Shown piece by piece: positions 50,252 through 59,694 of a DNA stretch of 64,000 nt; the first letter of the stretch is position 1; every line of letters starts with the position of its first letter. Below the pieces are notes generated by a model. It had not been told where the DNA came from. It made no database searches and saw only the letters and a program-made list of their open reading frames with translations. Both the position numbers and the translations under genes were made by a program. Source of the stretch: Pseudomonas laurylsulfativorans (GTDB lineage: Bacteria; Pseudomonadota; Gammaproteobacteria; Pseudomonadales; Pseudomonadaceae); assembly GCF_002906155.1 (NCBI RefSeq), contig NZ_MUJK01000007.1, positions 186,001 to 250,000 on the forward strand, in the 5' to 3' direction.

Positions 50252-52150
50252 ATGCCCACGACGTTTCATGAGATTCCCCGCAAGCGCCCAACCACGCCCC
50301 TGCTCGACCGCGCGAATACGCCGGACGGCCTGCGCCGGTTAGGCGAAGCCGAGCTGGAAACCCTGGCCGATGAGTTGCGCCTGGAATTGCTCTACACGGT
50401 CGGCCAGACCGGTGGGCATTTCGGTGCAGGCCTGGGCGTGATCGAGCTAACCATCGCGCTGCACTACGTCTTTGACACCCCGGACGACCGGCTGGTGTGG
50501 GACGTGGGTCATCAGGCTTATCCGCACAAGATCCTCACCGGTCGTCGCGAGCGCATGGGCACCCTGCGCCAGAAGGACGGCATTGCAGCCTTCCCGCGTC
50601 GCTCCGAGAGCGAGTACGACACCTTTGGCGTCGGCCACTCCAGTACCTCGATCAGTGCCGCGCTGGGCATGGCGATTGCCGCCCGCCTGCAAAACAGTGA
50701 TCGCAAGGCGATCGCGGTGATCGGCGACGGTGCGTTGACCGCGGGCATGGCGTTCGAGGCGCTCAACCATGCGCCGGAAGTGGACGCCAACATGCTGGTG
50801 ATCCTCAACGACAACGACATGTCGATCTCGCGCAACGTCGGTGGCTTGTCGAACTATCTGGCGAAGATCCTTTCCAGCCGCACCTACGCAAGCATGCGCG
50901 AAGGCAGCAAGAAAGTGCTGTCGCGCCTGCCCGGTGCCTGGGAAATCGCCCGTCGCACCGAAGAATACGCAAAAGGCATGCTGGTTCCCGGCACGCTGTT
51001 CGAAGAGCTGGGCTGGAATTACATCGGCCCGATCGATGGCCACGACCTGCCGACCCTGATCGCCACCCTGCGCAACATGCGCGATCTGAAAGGCCCGCAG
51101 TTCCTGCACATCGTCACCAAGAAAGGCAAAGGCTTCGCCCCGGCGGAAGTCGACCCGATCGGTTACCACGCCATCACCAAACTCGAACCGCTGGATGCTC
51201 CGGCTGCCGCGCCGAAAAAGGCCAGCGGCCCGAAATACTCCGGCGTGTTCGGCGAATGGCTATGCGACATGGCGGCTGCCGATCCGCGCCTGGTCGGGAT
51301 TACCCCGGCGATGAAGGAAGGCTCGGACCTGGTCGCTTTCAGCGAACGATTCCCGCTGCGCTACTTCGACGTGGCCATTGCCGAGCAGCACGCCGTCACT
51401 CTCGCGGCCGGCATGGCCTGCGAAGGCGCCAAACCCGTGGTGGCCATCTATTCGACCTTCCTGCAGCGCGGCTACGACCAGTTGGTGCATGACGTCGCCG
51501 TGCAGAATCTCGACGTGCTGTTCGCCATCGACCGCGCCGGCCTGGTGGGCGAAGACGGTCCGACCCACGCCGGCAGTTTCGACCTTTCGTACCTGCGCTG
51601 CATCCCTGGCATGCTGGTGATGACCCCGAGCGACGAAAACGAACTGCGCAAGATGCTCACCACCGGTCACCTGTATGAAGGCCCGGCGGTGGTGCGTTAC
51701 CCACGCGGCAACGGCCCGAACGCGACCATCGAGAAAGACCTCGAGCCGATCGAGATCGGCAAAGGCATAGTTCGTCGCCAGGGCAGCAAAGTCGCCCTGC
51801 TGGTGTTCGGCGTGCAACTGGCCGAAGCCCTGAAAGTCGCCGAGACGCTGGACGCGACCGTGGTCGACATGCGTTTCGTCAAACCGCTGGATGAAGCACT
51901 GGTTCGCGAAATCGCCGGCAGCCACGAGCTGCTGGTGACCGTCGAAGAGAACGCAATCATGGGCGGCGCCGGTGGCGCAGTCAGCGAATTCCTCGCCCGC
52001 GAAAACATCCTCAAGTCGATGCTGCACCTGGGCTTGCCGGACATTTACGTCGAACACGCCAAGCCTGCGCAAATGCTGGCTGAGTGTGGGCTGGATGAAG
52101 CGGGGATCGAGGCTTCGATCCGCGAGCGCCTGCAACTGCTCAACATCTAA
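50252..52150 (+). CDS. dxs: 1-deoxy-D-xylulose-5-phosphate synthase
   Basis: Dxs makes deoxyxylulose phosphate from pyruvate and glyceraldehyde phosphate with thiamine diphosphate, the first step of the methylerythritol route to isoprenoids. The 632 residues include the thiamine-binding GDGALTAGMAFEALNHA and NDNDMSISRNVGG, and the transketolase blocks FDVAIAEQHAVTLAAGMA and RAGLVGEDGPTHAGSFD. It works upstream of IspA in the same operon. Confidence 0.97.
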   Translation: MPTTFHEIPRKRPTTPLLDRANTPDGLRRLGEAELETLADELRLELLYTVGQTGGHFGAGLGVIELTIALHYVFDTPDDRLVWDVGHQAYPHKILTGRRERMGTLRQKDGIAAFPRRSESEYDTFGVGHSSTSISAALGMAIAARLQNSDRKAIAVIGDGALTAGMAFEALNHAPEVDANMLVILNDNDMSISRNVGGLSNYLAKILSSRTYASMREGSKKVLSRLPGAWEIARRTEEYAKGMLVPGTLFEELGWNYIGPIDGHDLPTLIATLRNMRDLKGPQFLHIVTKKGKGFAPAEVDPIGYHAITKLEPLDAPAAAPKKASGPKYSGVFGEWLCDMAAADPRLVGITPAMKEGSDLVAFSERFPLRYFDVAIAEQHAVTLAAGMACEGAKPVVAIYSTFLQRGYDQLVHDVAVQNLDVLFAIDRAGLVGEDGPTHAGSFDLSYLRCIPGMLVMTPSDENELRKMLTTGHLYEGPAVVRYPRGNGPNATIEKDLEPIEIGKGIVRRQGSKVALLVFGVQLAEALKVAETLDATVVDMRFVKPLDEALVREIAGSHELLVTVEENAIMGGAGGAVSEFLARENILKSMLHLGLPDIYVEHAKPAQMLAECGLDEAGIEASIRERLQLLNI

Positions 52151-52163
52151 ATCCGATACCACA

Positions 52164-52233
52164 CCTGTAGGAGCCGGCTTGCTGGCGATGGTGTTTTCAA
52201 GGTCGCCATCGCCGGCAAGCCAGCTCCTACAGG
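52164..52233. repeat. Paired inverted REP element (REPIN-like), family 2
   Basis: The 28-base arm beginning cctgtaggagccggcttgct (52164-52191) has its inverse at 52206-52233 with two mismatches. It occupies most of the 117-base gap before btuB, leaving no room for a cobalamin riboswitch. Confidence 0.85.
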
Positions 52234-52267
52234 GACTGTGTACTCTTTCGCTTCTACGAAAAAAGTT

Positions 52268-54151
52268 ATGAATTTCTTTCGCATCGCCCTGACGCTGACC
52301 CTGCTGCCGGCCGGTCAACTGCTGGCCGACACCTTCGAACGCGACCAGGCCCTGAAACTGCCCGACGTGTTGATCAGCGCCAACCGCCAGGTCGAAGCGC
52401 GAAACGACAGCAGCGCCGCCAACACCGTGTTCACCCGCGACGACATCGATCGCCTGCAACCCGACAGCGTCACCGACCTGCTGCGTCGGGTGCCGGGCGT
52501 GCAAGTCTCGCAGACCGGCGGGCGCGGCAGCCTTCCGGGTGTTTACATCCGCGGCACCCAGTCGGCCCAAAGCCTGGTGCTGGTGGACGGTCAGCGCATC
52601 GGCAGTTCGACTTCCGGTGACAGCAACCTGCAGCACATCAACATCGAACAAGTCGAGCGCGTGGAAGTGCTACGCGGCTCCCGCTCGGTGATTTACGGCA
52701 GCGATGCCATTGGCGGGGTGATCCAGATCTTCACCCGCCGTGGCGGCGAACAGGGCTTGCAACCTCGGCTGCATGTGGGATTTGGCAGCAACCAGACCTG
52801 GGAGCGCAGTCTCGGCTTGTCCGGCGGTGATGAAAAAACCCGCTTCAACTTTGGCGCCAGCCTCGACGAAACCGCCGGGATCAATCGCACTCACGAGTCG
52901 TATCCCAGCGACGGCGACCATGACGAATACCGCAACAAGTCGTTTAGCCTGAGCCTGAGCCACGCTCTGTCCGACGATATCGAAGTTGGCGCCAATGTGC
53001 TGGATAACCGTGGCAAGAGCGAGTTCGACAACCCCTTCGGTCGCTTCGACATGAATACGTTCGAGTCGGTCCAGCAACAGCCCTACAGCGACTTCGATGT
53101 GAGCAGCGTCAGCAGCTATGTCGATGCACGGGTCAACGATCGCTGGAAAACCCGCGTTGATTTCGGCCACAGCGAAAACCGTGAGAAGACCCTCGACAAG
53201 CTCAGCGATGAGCGCACGGTGTTCAACACCTATCGCGACTCGGTGACTTGGCAGAACGACCTGACGCTCAACGAGCGAAACAGCCTGATGCTGGGCGGCG
53301 ACTGGTATGAAGACCGGATCAATAGCAGCACGGCGTTCGACGAAAACAGCCGCTGGAACCGCGCCGCATTCATCCAGCATCGCTTTGAGGCCGACAGCTT
53401 CTCCACAGAGTTGGGCTTGCGTCACGACGATAACCAGCAGTTCGGCAGCCAGAACACCTGGAGCGGCACCTTCACCCTGCCGCTGAATCCGGACAACGAA
53501 GTGCTGCTGACCTACAGCGAAGGCTTCCGCGCGCCGACGTTCAACGACCTGTACTACCCGGATTTCAGCAACCCGGACCTCAAGCCTGAAACCTCGAAAA
53601 GCTATGAGCTGCAATGGCGCAGCCAATTGACCGAGAGCAGCCGCCTGGAGACGTCGCTGTATCGCACCGACCTTGAAGACGCGATCATATTCGGCAGCAA
53701 CTCGCGCCCGGAGAACGTCGCCTCGGCGCGGATCAACGGCTTCGAAGCGGCGCTGAAGCAGGAACTGTTCGACTGGCAGAGCAATCTTGGCGTGGCGATC
53801 ATCGACCCGCGCGACCGTGACACCGGGCATACCCTGGCTCGTCGCGCACGGCGCACCTTGAGCTGGGATCTGGACCGGCAGTTCGATCGCCTTGGCCTTG
53901 GCGCCAGCTGGCAAGCGGTCAGCAGCAGCTATGACGACTTGAACAATCAACAGCCGTTGGGCGGTTATGCCTTGCTGGGGTTGCGTAGCAGTTGGGAGCT
54001 CAATCGTGAAATCAAGCTGGAGCTGAAGGTCGACAACCTGCTGGACAAGGGTTACAGCCGGGCGCTGTACAGCTACCTAGGTAGCCAGTATGGGTATCGC
54101 GAAGAAGGTCGGGCGTGGATGTTCGGGGTGACCTGGACACCTGGGATCTAA
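52268..54151 (+). CDS. btuB: TonB-dependent receptor, BtuB-like (vitamin B12 uptake)
   Basis: A 627-residue outer-membrane receptor. A signal peptide (MNFFRIALTLTLLPAGQLLA) is followed by a TonB-box-like LPDVLISANR. The plug domain includes DLLRRVPGVQV, GVYIRGTQSAQSLVLVDGQRIG and SVIYGSDAIGGVIQIFTRR, and a beta-barrel ends in GYREEGRAWMFGVTWTPG. The convergent neighbour is btuF, supporting cobalamin as substrate; the ammonia-lyase elsewhere in the window uses B12. The ATG at 52268 is chosen because the signal peptide starts there; a GTG at 52238 is not plausible. Confidence 0.88.
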   Translation: MNFFRIALTLTLLPAGQLLADTFERDQALKLPDVLISANRQVEARNDSSAANTVFTRDDIDRLQPDSVTDLLRRVPGVQVSQTGGRGSLPGVYIRGTQSAQSLVLVDGQRIGSSTSGDSNLQHINIEQVERVEVLRGSRSVIYGSDAIGGVIQIFTRRGGEQGLQPRLHVGFGSNQTWERSLGLSGGDEKTRFNFGASLDETAGINRTHESYPSDGDHDEYRNKSFSLSLSHALSDDIEVGANVLDNRGKSEFDNPFGRFDMNTFESVQQQPYSDFDVSSVSSYVDARVNDRWKTRVDFGHSENREKTLDKLSDERTVFNTYRDSVTWQNDLTLNERNSLMLGGDWYEDRINSSTAFDENSRWNRAAFIQHRFEADSFSTELGLRHDDNQQFGSQNTWSGTFTLPLNPDNEVLLTYSEGFRAPTFNDLYYPDFSNPDLKPETSKSYELQWRSQLTESSRLETSLYRTDLEDAIIFGSNSRPENVASARINGFEAALKQELFDWQSNLGVAIIDPRDRDTGHTLARRARRTLSWDLDRQFDRLGLGASWQAVSSSYDDLNNQQPLGGYALLGLRSSWELNREIKLELKVDNLLDKGYSRALYSYLGSQYGYREEGRAWMFGVTWTPGI

Positions 54152-54169
54152 AGCCAGACTCGATCACTT

Positions 54170-54301
54170 GTGGCGAGGGGGCTTGCCCCCGTTCGGTTGC
54201 ACAGCAACCGCAATCCGGCTGACGGGGCATGCCTGATGAAACACCATTGCAGGACTTGGGGCCGCTTCGCAGCCCAACGGGGGCAAGCCCCCCTCGCCAC
54301 A
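54170..54301. repeat. Paired inverted REP element (REPIN-like), family 3
   Basis: Arms based on tgtggcgagggggcttgccc (54170 onward) and the inverse ending at 54301; about 25 bases each. It separates the convergent btuB and btuF ends and can act as a bidirectional hairpin. Confidence 0.85.
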
Positions 54302-54310
54302 GGTCAGTGG

Positions 54311-55111
54311 TCAGTGGTCAGGCGCAATCAACTGGCAAAGCTTGGCGGTTGCCTCGACCATCTGCCCACTCGGCCGCTCCAGGCCTTTGTCCGTCACCAA
54401 ACGCAATTGCCCTTGTGCCACCGCCGCCACCTGCGGCCAGGCTTTCCACGCATCGAGCTGCGCCTGTTCGCTGGCCAGAATCACTTCGGGATTACGCTGC
54501 AGCACAGCTTCCACGCTGACTTGCGGTGCCGGCAGTTTCAGATCGGCAAACACGTTTTGGGCACCGCACACCTCCAGCGCATCGCTGATGATCTGCTCGC
54601 CGCCAATCGTGTACAGCGGCCGATCCCAGACTTGATAGAACACTCGCAACGGCCGATCCCGTCGATAGCGTTGACGCAATTCATTCAGCCGCTGGCGTAA
54701 TTCGGTGGCCAATGAAGTGCCGCGCTCAGGCCGGCCGAGCTGAGCGGCAATGGCCTAGATCTGCACGGCGAGCTGGTCCAGGCTATGAGGTTCGGCGACG
54801 TAGGTGGGAATGTTCAGGCGCTTGAGCTGGTCGCGTTGGGCCGGACCGACGCTACCAGGCCACAGCAGCAACAGATCGGGTTTCAGGCTGAGCAAGCGCT
54901 CCATGTCCAACTGGCCATAGCGGCCAACAGAGGACAGATTCTTGAGCTCGGCAGGTCGCTCACCGGCGTCCAGCACACCGACCAGCAGGTCGGCGGAACC
55001 CAGTTCGACGACGATTTCAGAGAGCGATGGCGCAAGGCTGACAACCCGCTCGACCGCGATGGTCGAGCGGCTGGCGGCCAGCAACAAAACCGCCAGCCAG
55101 ACCGCGCGCAT
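54311..55111 (-). pseudogene. btuF: Cobalamin-binding periplasmic protein BtuF, interrupted by an in-frame amber codon
   Basis: The frame encodes a BtuF-type B12-binding protein of 266 codons: signal peptide (MRAVWLAVLLLAASRSTIA), VVSLAPSLSEIVVELG, SVGRYGQLDMERLLSLKPDLLL, then YQVWDRPLYTIGGEQIISDAL. A TAG at 54757-54755 splits it after HSLDQLAVQI; the frame continues uninterrupted with AIAAQLGRPERG on the other side. One base change (to GAG or CAG) would restore it. No insertion or deletion is needed. The ATG at 55111 overlaps the upstream gene stop (ATGA). If the base is correct the protein is truncated to about 118 residues and should not work. Confidence 0.88.
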
Positions 55112-55530
55112 CAACCGAGTTGACGCGGAATACGGTAGAGGTAGAACAGCACGGCGGTCGACAGCGCCAGCAGCATCAGCGGCACCGCTTCGAGACCGAC
55201 GAACACCGCCAGTGCGCCGATCCAGGCCGGCAACCCGGCGGCGAGGAATGCCGTGCGCCGCTTGGCCGCCAGACTGATCCAGGCGGCAGGTTCTTCAGGG
55301 GTATCGAGGGCTTTCTGGGTGGCGATCAGCGCGTGCTTGTAAGCACCGAAAAACTTCAGGCTGACAAACATCGAGGCGACTCCGGCGATGAACAAGGGCA
55401 TCGCCAGCACCGGCAGGATGGCGTCGCTCTGGCCGAACACCGCGTTGATCACAAACAGCGGCAACAAGGCCAGCGCCAGGTATTGCCACCAGTTGACGGA
55501 CAGTCGCCGTCGCACCTGACCGCGGGTCAC
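55111..55530 (-). CDS. Small membrane protein of unknown function
   Basis: A 139-residue protein with four hydrophobic segments in two pairs (YLALALLPLFVINAVFG and LAMPLFIAGVASMFVSLKFFG; later FLAAGLPAWIGALAVFVGL and PLMLLALSTAVLFYLYRIP). I do not recognise a characterised family; an orthologue sits at the same place in P. aeruginosa (PA4046, from memory). The GTG start overlaps the ribA stop (GTGA), and its stop overlaps btuF, so it belongs to a ribA-btuF transcript. Confidence 0.75.
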   Translation of the reverse strand: MTRGQVRRRLSVNWWQYLALALLPLFVINAVFGQSDAILPVLAMPLFIAGVASMFVSLKFFGAYKHALIATQKALDTPEEPAAWISLAAKRRTAFLAAGLPAWIGALAVFVGLEAVPLMLLALSTAVLFYLYRIPRQLG

Positions 55531-56144
55531 GCCCGGTCTACCTCGCCCTGATGCTCATTGCCCATCATGTGGTCGAGCTTGCTGGCCTTGGTCGCCAGGT
55601 AGAGTCGGTTATGCGGGTTGTGGCCGGTGTGCAGCGGCACGCGCTCGGCGACCACGATGCCCATGTCGGTCAAGGCTTTAACTTTGCGCGGATTGTTGGT
55701 CATCAGACGCAGGGACTTCACGCCCAGGTGCTCCAGCATCGGCAGGCACATGGCGTAGTCACGCTGGTCGGCGGCAAAGCCCAGGCGCTCGTTGGCTTCA
55801 ACGGTATCGGCGCCACCGTCCTGCAACTCATAGGCGCGGATCTTGTTCAGCAGGCCAATGCCACGACCTTCCTGACGCAGGTAGAGCAAAACGCCACGAC
55901 CTTCGCGGGCGATGGCCTGCAAGGCGGCCTCCAGTTGCGAGCCGCAGTCGCAACGCTGGCTGAACAGGGCATCGCCCGTCAGGCATTCGGAGTGCAACCG
56001 GCCGAGCACCGGGGCACCGTCGGCGATCTCACCCAGGCTCAGCACAACGTGCTCGCGGCCGGTGGCTTCATCGAGGAAGCCGTGCATGGTGAATTGCGCA
56101 AAAGGCGTTGGCAGCTTGGAAGCGGCGACAAAAACGACAGGCAC
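55527..56144 (-). CDS. ribA: GTP cyclohydrolase II
   Basis: RibA opens the GTP ring in the first step of riboflavin synthesis. The zinc site is complete: ECLTGDALFSQRCDCGSQLE. GRGVLLYLRQEGRGIGLLNKI and MTNNPRKVKALTDMGI are further signatures. The 205-residue protein begins at a GTG (56144), where the conserved MPVVFVAASKLPTPF starts. It is the functional GTP cyclohydrolase in this window, since the second such domain (in RibBA) has lost the site. Confidence 0.96.
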   Translation of the reverse strand: MPVVFVAASKLPTPFAQFTMHGFLDEATGREHVVLSLGEIADGAPVLGRLHSECLTGDALFSQRCDCGSQLEAALQAIAREGRGVLLYLRQEGRGIGLLNKIRAYELQDGGADTVEANERLGFAADQRDYAMCLPMLEHLGVKSLRLMTNNPRKVKALTDMGIVVAERVPLHTGHNPHNRLYLATKASKLDHMMGNEHQGEVDRA

Positions 56145-56275
56145 CGGTGTGCTCCTGATCTAAAAGTCTGAAGATTCGCAGAGCCGGCATTGTAACAGCA
56201 GGTTCCGGAGGACGCTTAGGCTGAATTATCGGCGATAACTATCAAAATGTTTGATGTACGCCCTGAAGACAATTC

Positions 56276-56309
56276 CCCTGTGTGAGCGAGCTTGCTCGCT
56301 CCCACAGGG
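56276..56309. repeat. Short REP-type hairpin, family 1
   Basis: ccctgtgtgagcgagc is mirrored as gctcgctcccacaggg with a short tt loop and one mismatch. It lies just past the solute-binding gene end and may act as its terminator structure. Confidence 0.7.
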
Positions 56310-56320
56310 TTCTGTATCAG

Positions 56321-57076
56321 TCATCGGATCTGGGAAGCATTCGAATCAAACGGATACGGCTGTTTCCAGCGCTCGAAGATCGGTTTCAGCTCGCCGGTTT
56401 TCACCAGTTGCTCCATGCGCTGATCGAACAGGACCATCAGGCTGCGTGCCTTTGGTGTCTTGGCGAAACACAGGTACAGCGGCAACTCTGCAATATGGGT
56501 GCGCCGCAGCTGGGACGGATCCTTGGCGCGGCTGATGACGTAATCGACTTCGGTCAGGGCGTCGATATAGAAGTCGGCACGATTGTGGGTCAGCATCGAC
56601 ACGATGCCGGTACGCCGCAGCACCTCGTCGAAGCGGCGCACATTGGGCAAGTAATCCTGGTAATCGTAGCCTCGAATCCACGCCAGTCGATAATTGCCCA
56701 GGGTTTGCGGGGTCGGTACCGGACTGCTGGCCAGGCCCAAGGCATAGATGTGATCGGTGTCGAAGTTCCAATGGGGATAGAGCACACCCTCGGATTCGTC
56801 ACGATAGGAACCGACGCAGGCGTCGACCTCGCCGCGTTCGGCCAGGCCCAGCGAACGCAAGTAGGGCTCGGTGCGGATGTCGACCTTGACACCCACCGGC
56901 TCGAACACTTGTCGCAGCACGTCCCAACCCAGGCCATGACCGTCAGCGGCGGTGTAGTCCTCCCAGTCTTCGCTGGCCAGATGAATCACCGACGGCGGCG
57001 TGGCAACCCCACCGCCCGCCAGGGCAAAAGAGCAAAACATCGCGAACGCCAGCACCATCAATCCGCGTAGAGCCAT
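56321..57076 (-). CDS. Periplasmic transporter-type substrate-binding protein (SBP_bac_3 like)
   Basis: A 251-residue secreted protein (signal peptide MALRGLMVLAFAMFCSFALA) with the two-lobe amino-acid-binding fold: GLGWDVLRQVFEPVGVKVDI near the start, GEVDACVGSYRD, LTHNRADFYIDALTEVDYVI and LFDQRMEQLVKTGELKPIFERW. No permease genes are near, so it is an orphan; such proteins may sense ligands or serve a distant transporter. Ligand unknown. Confidence 0.82.
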   Translation of the reverse strand: MALRGLMVLAFAMFCSFALAGGGVATPPSVIHLASEDWEDYTAADGHGLGWDVLRQVFEPVGVKVDIRTEPYLRSLGLAERGEVDACVGSYRDESEGVLYPHWNFDTDHIYALGLASSPVPTPQTLGNYRLAWIRGYDYQDYLPNVRRFDEVLRRTGIVSMLTHNRADFYIDALTEVDYVISRAKDPSQLRRTHIAELPLYLCFAKTPKARSLMVLFDQRMEQLVKTGELKPIFERWKQPYPFDSNASQIR

Positions 57077-57128
57077 CCCTGCTTCTCCCGATTAACAGTT
57101 CTCCTGATTAACGCCTGGACATTTCCGG

Positions 57129-57632
57129 TCAGGCGAAAAACCACACAAGTCCCTGCATCGCCAACCAGGCGAACACCCCGGCCAGGACATCATCGAGCAT
57201 GATGCCAACGCCGCCATGCACGTGCCGGTCGATCCAGCGAATCGGCCACGGTTTGAGGATGTCGAAGAAGCGGAACATCAAGAAGCCCGCCAGCAACCAC
57301 TGCCAACCTTCCGGCACCAGCCACAGGGTGATCCACATCCCGACCATTTCGTCCCAGACGATGCCCTCATGGTCGTGTACCCGCAAATCGTCGGCCACTT
57401 TACCGCACAGCCAGAAGCCGAACAGCATGGTGATGCCCAGCATCAGCCAGTAACCCCAGTCCGGCAGCATCTGCCACAACGGAATAAAGGGTAACGCAAC
57501 TAACGACCCCCAAGTGCCGGGCGCCTTTGGCAAGGTGCCCGAGCCGAAGCCGAACGCCAGGAAGTGCCATGGATTACGCCAGACCGACGGCGGTACGAAT
57601 TCCGCCGGGACCTGTTTGGGATGATCTGTCAC
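57129..57632 (-). CDS. pgpA: Phosphatidylglycerophosphatase A
   Basis: PgpA dephosphorylates phosphatidylglycerol phosphate. The 167-residue inner-membrane protein has the signature FGSGTLPKAPGTWGSL and the acidic HDHEGIVWDEMVG and RFFDILKPWPI blocks. The GTG start overlaps the thiL stop by four bases (GTGA), in the usual nusB-thiL-pgpA order. Confidence 0.95.
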   Translation of the reverse strand: MTDHPKQVPAEFVPPSVWRNPWHFLAFGFGSGTLPKAPGTWGSLVALPFIPLWQMLPDWGYWLMLGITMLFGFWLCGKVADDLRVHDHEGIVWDEMVGMWITLWLVPEGWQWLLAGFLMFRFFDILKPWPIRWIDRHVHGGVGIMLDDVLAGVFAWLAMQGLVWFFA

Positions 57633-58594
57633 GGTGACTCCCGAAAATGTTGATAACCCCGGGTTTGCGGGGTGATGTCCTTGCCATCGGCGTCCAGCAG
57701 CGTCACGCCCTGCCCCGTCACCACCCGGCCAATCACATGGATCGGCCAGCCATCGGCCAGCAATAGCGGCAACTCGACGGACGGTAAGGTGAAGGCCAGG
57801 ACGTAATCGTCGCCTCCACTCAGGGCCGCCACCTGTGCTTGCGCTTGACCGAGAAAGGCGACCAGGCTCTGCGACAGCGGCAAACGATCACGTTCGACTT
57901 CGATGCCGACCTTCGAGGCCAGCGCGATATGCCCACAATCCGCGAGCAGGCCGTCAGAGATATCCATCGCCGACGTGGCCTTGCCCCGCAGCGCCTGACC
58001 CAAGCCGAGCTGCGGTTGCGGTGACCAGTAATGCGCCAGCAATGGCTCGGTAATGCTCGCTTGGGCCGTGCGCTGACCGAGCACCAAGGGCAAGGCACCG
58101 GCAGCATTGCCCAGGTCGCCACCGACACACAGCAGGTCGCCCGGCCGCGCGCCGCTGCGGGTCAACGCCAGGCCACTCGGGACACGGCCGAACACGGTCA
58201 TGGTCAAGCTCAATGGCCCGCGGGTGGTGTCGCCGCCAACCAATGCCACGCCGCAGCTTTGCGCCATCAGGTTCAAACCACGGGCATAGGCTTGCAACCA
58301 ATCGGCGGTCACCGTCGGCAAGGTCAGGGCAAGGGTGAAGGCAACCGGGGTGGCGCCCATGGCAGCCAGGTCGCTGACGGCCACGGCCAGCGAGCGCTGG
58401 CCGAGCAGAAACGGATCGCAGGGATCGGCGAAATGCACACCGGCCACCAGCGTATCGGTAGAAATCGCCAACTGTTCCCCGGGAGGAACAGCCAGCAAGG
58501 CGCAGTCATCGCCAATCCCGAGGGCAACGCCTTCGCCGCCCTGCGCACAAGGCGCGGCGGCGAAGAAGTTGCGGATCAGCTCAAACTCGCCCAT
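57629..58594 (-). CDS. thiL: Thiamine-monophosphate kinase
   Basis: ThiL phosphorylates thiamine monophosphate to the active diphosphate. The 321-residue PurM-like kinase shows MGEFELIRNFF, LGIGDDCALLA, TDTLVAGVHF, VSDLAAMGATP and ALVGGDTTRG in order, and AMDISDGLLAD in the second half. It lies 18 bases after nusB. The product serves Dxs and other thiamine enzymes. Confidence 0.96.
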   Translation of the reverse strand: MGEFELIRNFFAAAPCAQGGEGVALGIGDDCALLAVPPGEQLAISTDTLVAGVHFADPCDPFLLGQRSLAVAVSDLAAMGATPVAFTLALTLPTVTADWLQAYARGLNLMAQSCGVALVGGDTTRGPLSLTMTVFGRVPSGLALTRSGARPGDLLCVGGDLGNAAGALPLVLGQRTAQASITEPLLAHYWSPQPQLGLGQALRGKATSAMDISDGLLADCGHIALASKVGIEVERDRLPLSQSLVAFLGQAQAQVAALSGGDDYVLAFTLPSVELPLLLADGWPIHVIGRVVTGQGVTLLDADGKDITPQTRGYQHFRESP

Positions 58595-58612
58595 TGAAGT
58601 ATCAAGCGCGTT

Positions 58613-59113
58613 TCAGCGCTTGAACGCCTTCACTTCAGCTTCACGCAGGCGCGGGGCCAGCTTGTCGAGCACGCCGTTGACGAACTTGTGGCCGTCGGTG
58701 GAACCGAAAACCTTGGCCAGTTCGATACCTTCGTTGATCACAACGCGGTATGGCACGTCGACGCGCTTGAGCAGTTCCCAGGTGGACAGGCGCAGAACCG
58801 CCAGTTCAACCGGGTCCAGCTCTTCGATGGTCAGATCGAGGCAAGGCGTGAGTGCGGTGTCGATTTCGGTCTTGAACTGCGGAACCCCGTGAAGAATTTC
58901 GCGGAAGTACGCGCCATCAACATCGGTGAAATCGTTATCGACCCGGAACTGCGCTTCGATCTCGTTCAGCGACTGCTTGGCCATGTGCCATTGGTACAGC
59001 GCCTGGGTCGCGAGCTGACGAGCCTCACGACGCTTGACGCTTTTCGATGGCTTGCCGGCATCCGCAGGCTTTGGATCGCGCGGGTTGAAACGATCGCTTT
59101 CGTCGCTAATCAC
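58613..59113 (-). CDS. nusB: Transcription antitermination factor NusB
   Basis: NusB, with ribosomal protein S10, binds boxA and supports rRNA transcription. The helical core RREARQLATQALYQWHM, FREILHGVPQFKTEID and RLSTWELLKRVDVPYRVVINEGIELAKVFG is complete. The GTG at 59113 overlaps the ribH stop (GTGA) and gives 166 residues, with a polar 30-residue N-terminal extension. Confidence 0.95.
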   Translation of the reverse strand: MISDESDRFNPRDPKPADAGKPSKSVKRREARQLATQALYQWHMAKQSLNEIEAQFRVDNDFTDVDGAYFREILHGVPQFKTEIDTALTPCLDLTIEELDPVELAVLRLSTWELLKRVDVPYRVVINEGIELAKVFGSTDGHKFVNGVLDKLAPRLREAEVKAFKR

Positions 59114-59586
59114 TTGGCCTCCAACTGCGCCAGCAGGCTGACCATTTCCAGAGCGGACAGGGCAGCTTCGGCACCTTTATTACCGGCTTTGGTACCGGAA
59201 CGTTCGATGGCTTGCTCGATGGAGTCAACGGTCAGCACGCCGAATGCAACCGGTACGCCGAACTCCATGGACACCTGGGCCAGGCCCTTGGTGCATTCGC
59301 CAGCCACGTATTCGAAGTGCGGAGTGCCGCCACGAATGACCGCGCCCAGGGCGATGATTGCCGCGAACTCGCCTTTCTGAGCGACTTTCTGCGCAACCAG
59401 CGGGATTTCGAAGGCGCCAGGTGCGCGGATGATGGTGATGTCGCTTTCGCTTACGCCGTGGCGAACCAGGGCATCAACTGCACCGCTGACCAGGCTTTCA
59501 ACGACGAAGCTGTTGAAACGGCCCACTACCAGAGCGTAGCGGCCTTTAGGGGCGATGAAGGTACCTTCGATGGTCTTCAGGGTCAT
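59110..59586 (-). CDS. ribH: 6,7-dimethyl-8-ribityllumazine synthase
   Basis: The penultimate riboflavin enzyme, 158 residues (also called RibE). Motifs: VVGRFNSFVVESLVSGAVDAL, RAPGAFEIPLVAQKVA, ALGAVIRGGTPHFEYVAGE and VPVAFGVLTVDSIEQA, which form the active site and the capsid-type oligomer contacts. It lies in the rib-nus-thi-pgp operon but is separated from ribBA by 246 bases that hold a REP pair. Confidence 0.97.
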   Translation of the reverse strand: MTLKTIEGTFIAPKGRYALVVGRFNSFVVESLVSGAVDALVRHGVSESDITIIRAPGAFEIPLVAQKVAQKGEFAAIIALGAVIRGGTPHFEYVAGECTKGLAQVSMEFGVPVAFGVLTVDSIEQAIERSGTKAGNKGAEAALSALEMVSLLAQLEAK

Positions 59587-59694
59587 TCGTTAGATCTCTT
59601 AAAGAGCCGGGACGTGTTTTCTACGCGTCCCTCAGTGATTTGTTAGCCGCGAATACAGCGCCGGAACCCGCATCGGTGTTCACTTGCAACTCGT

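Noticed and set aside
52151..52267. Cobalamin riboswitch before btuB
   Set aside because: The gap is only 117 bases and is mostly the REP pair; no B12-box sequence is seen.
54755..54757. Programmed read-through or recoding of the btuF TAG
   Set aside because: No recoding signal is known for this gene, Pseudomonas does not use pyrrolysine, and a simple point mutation or sequencing error explains it.
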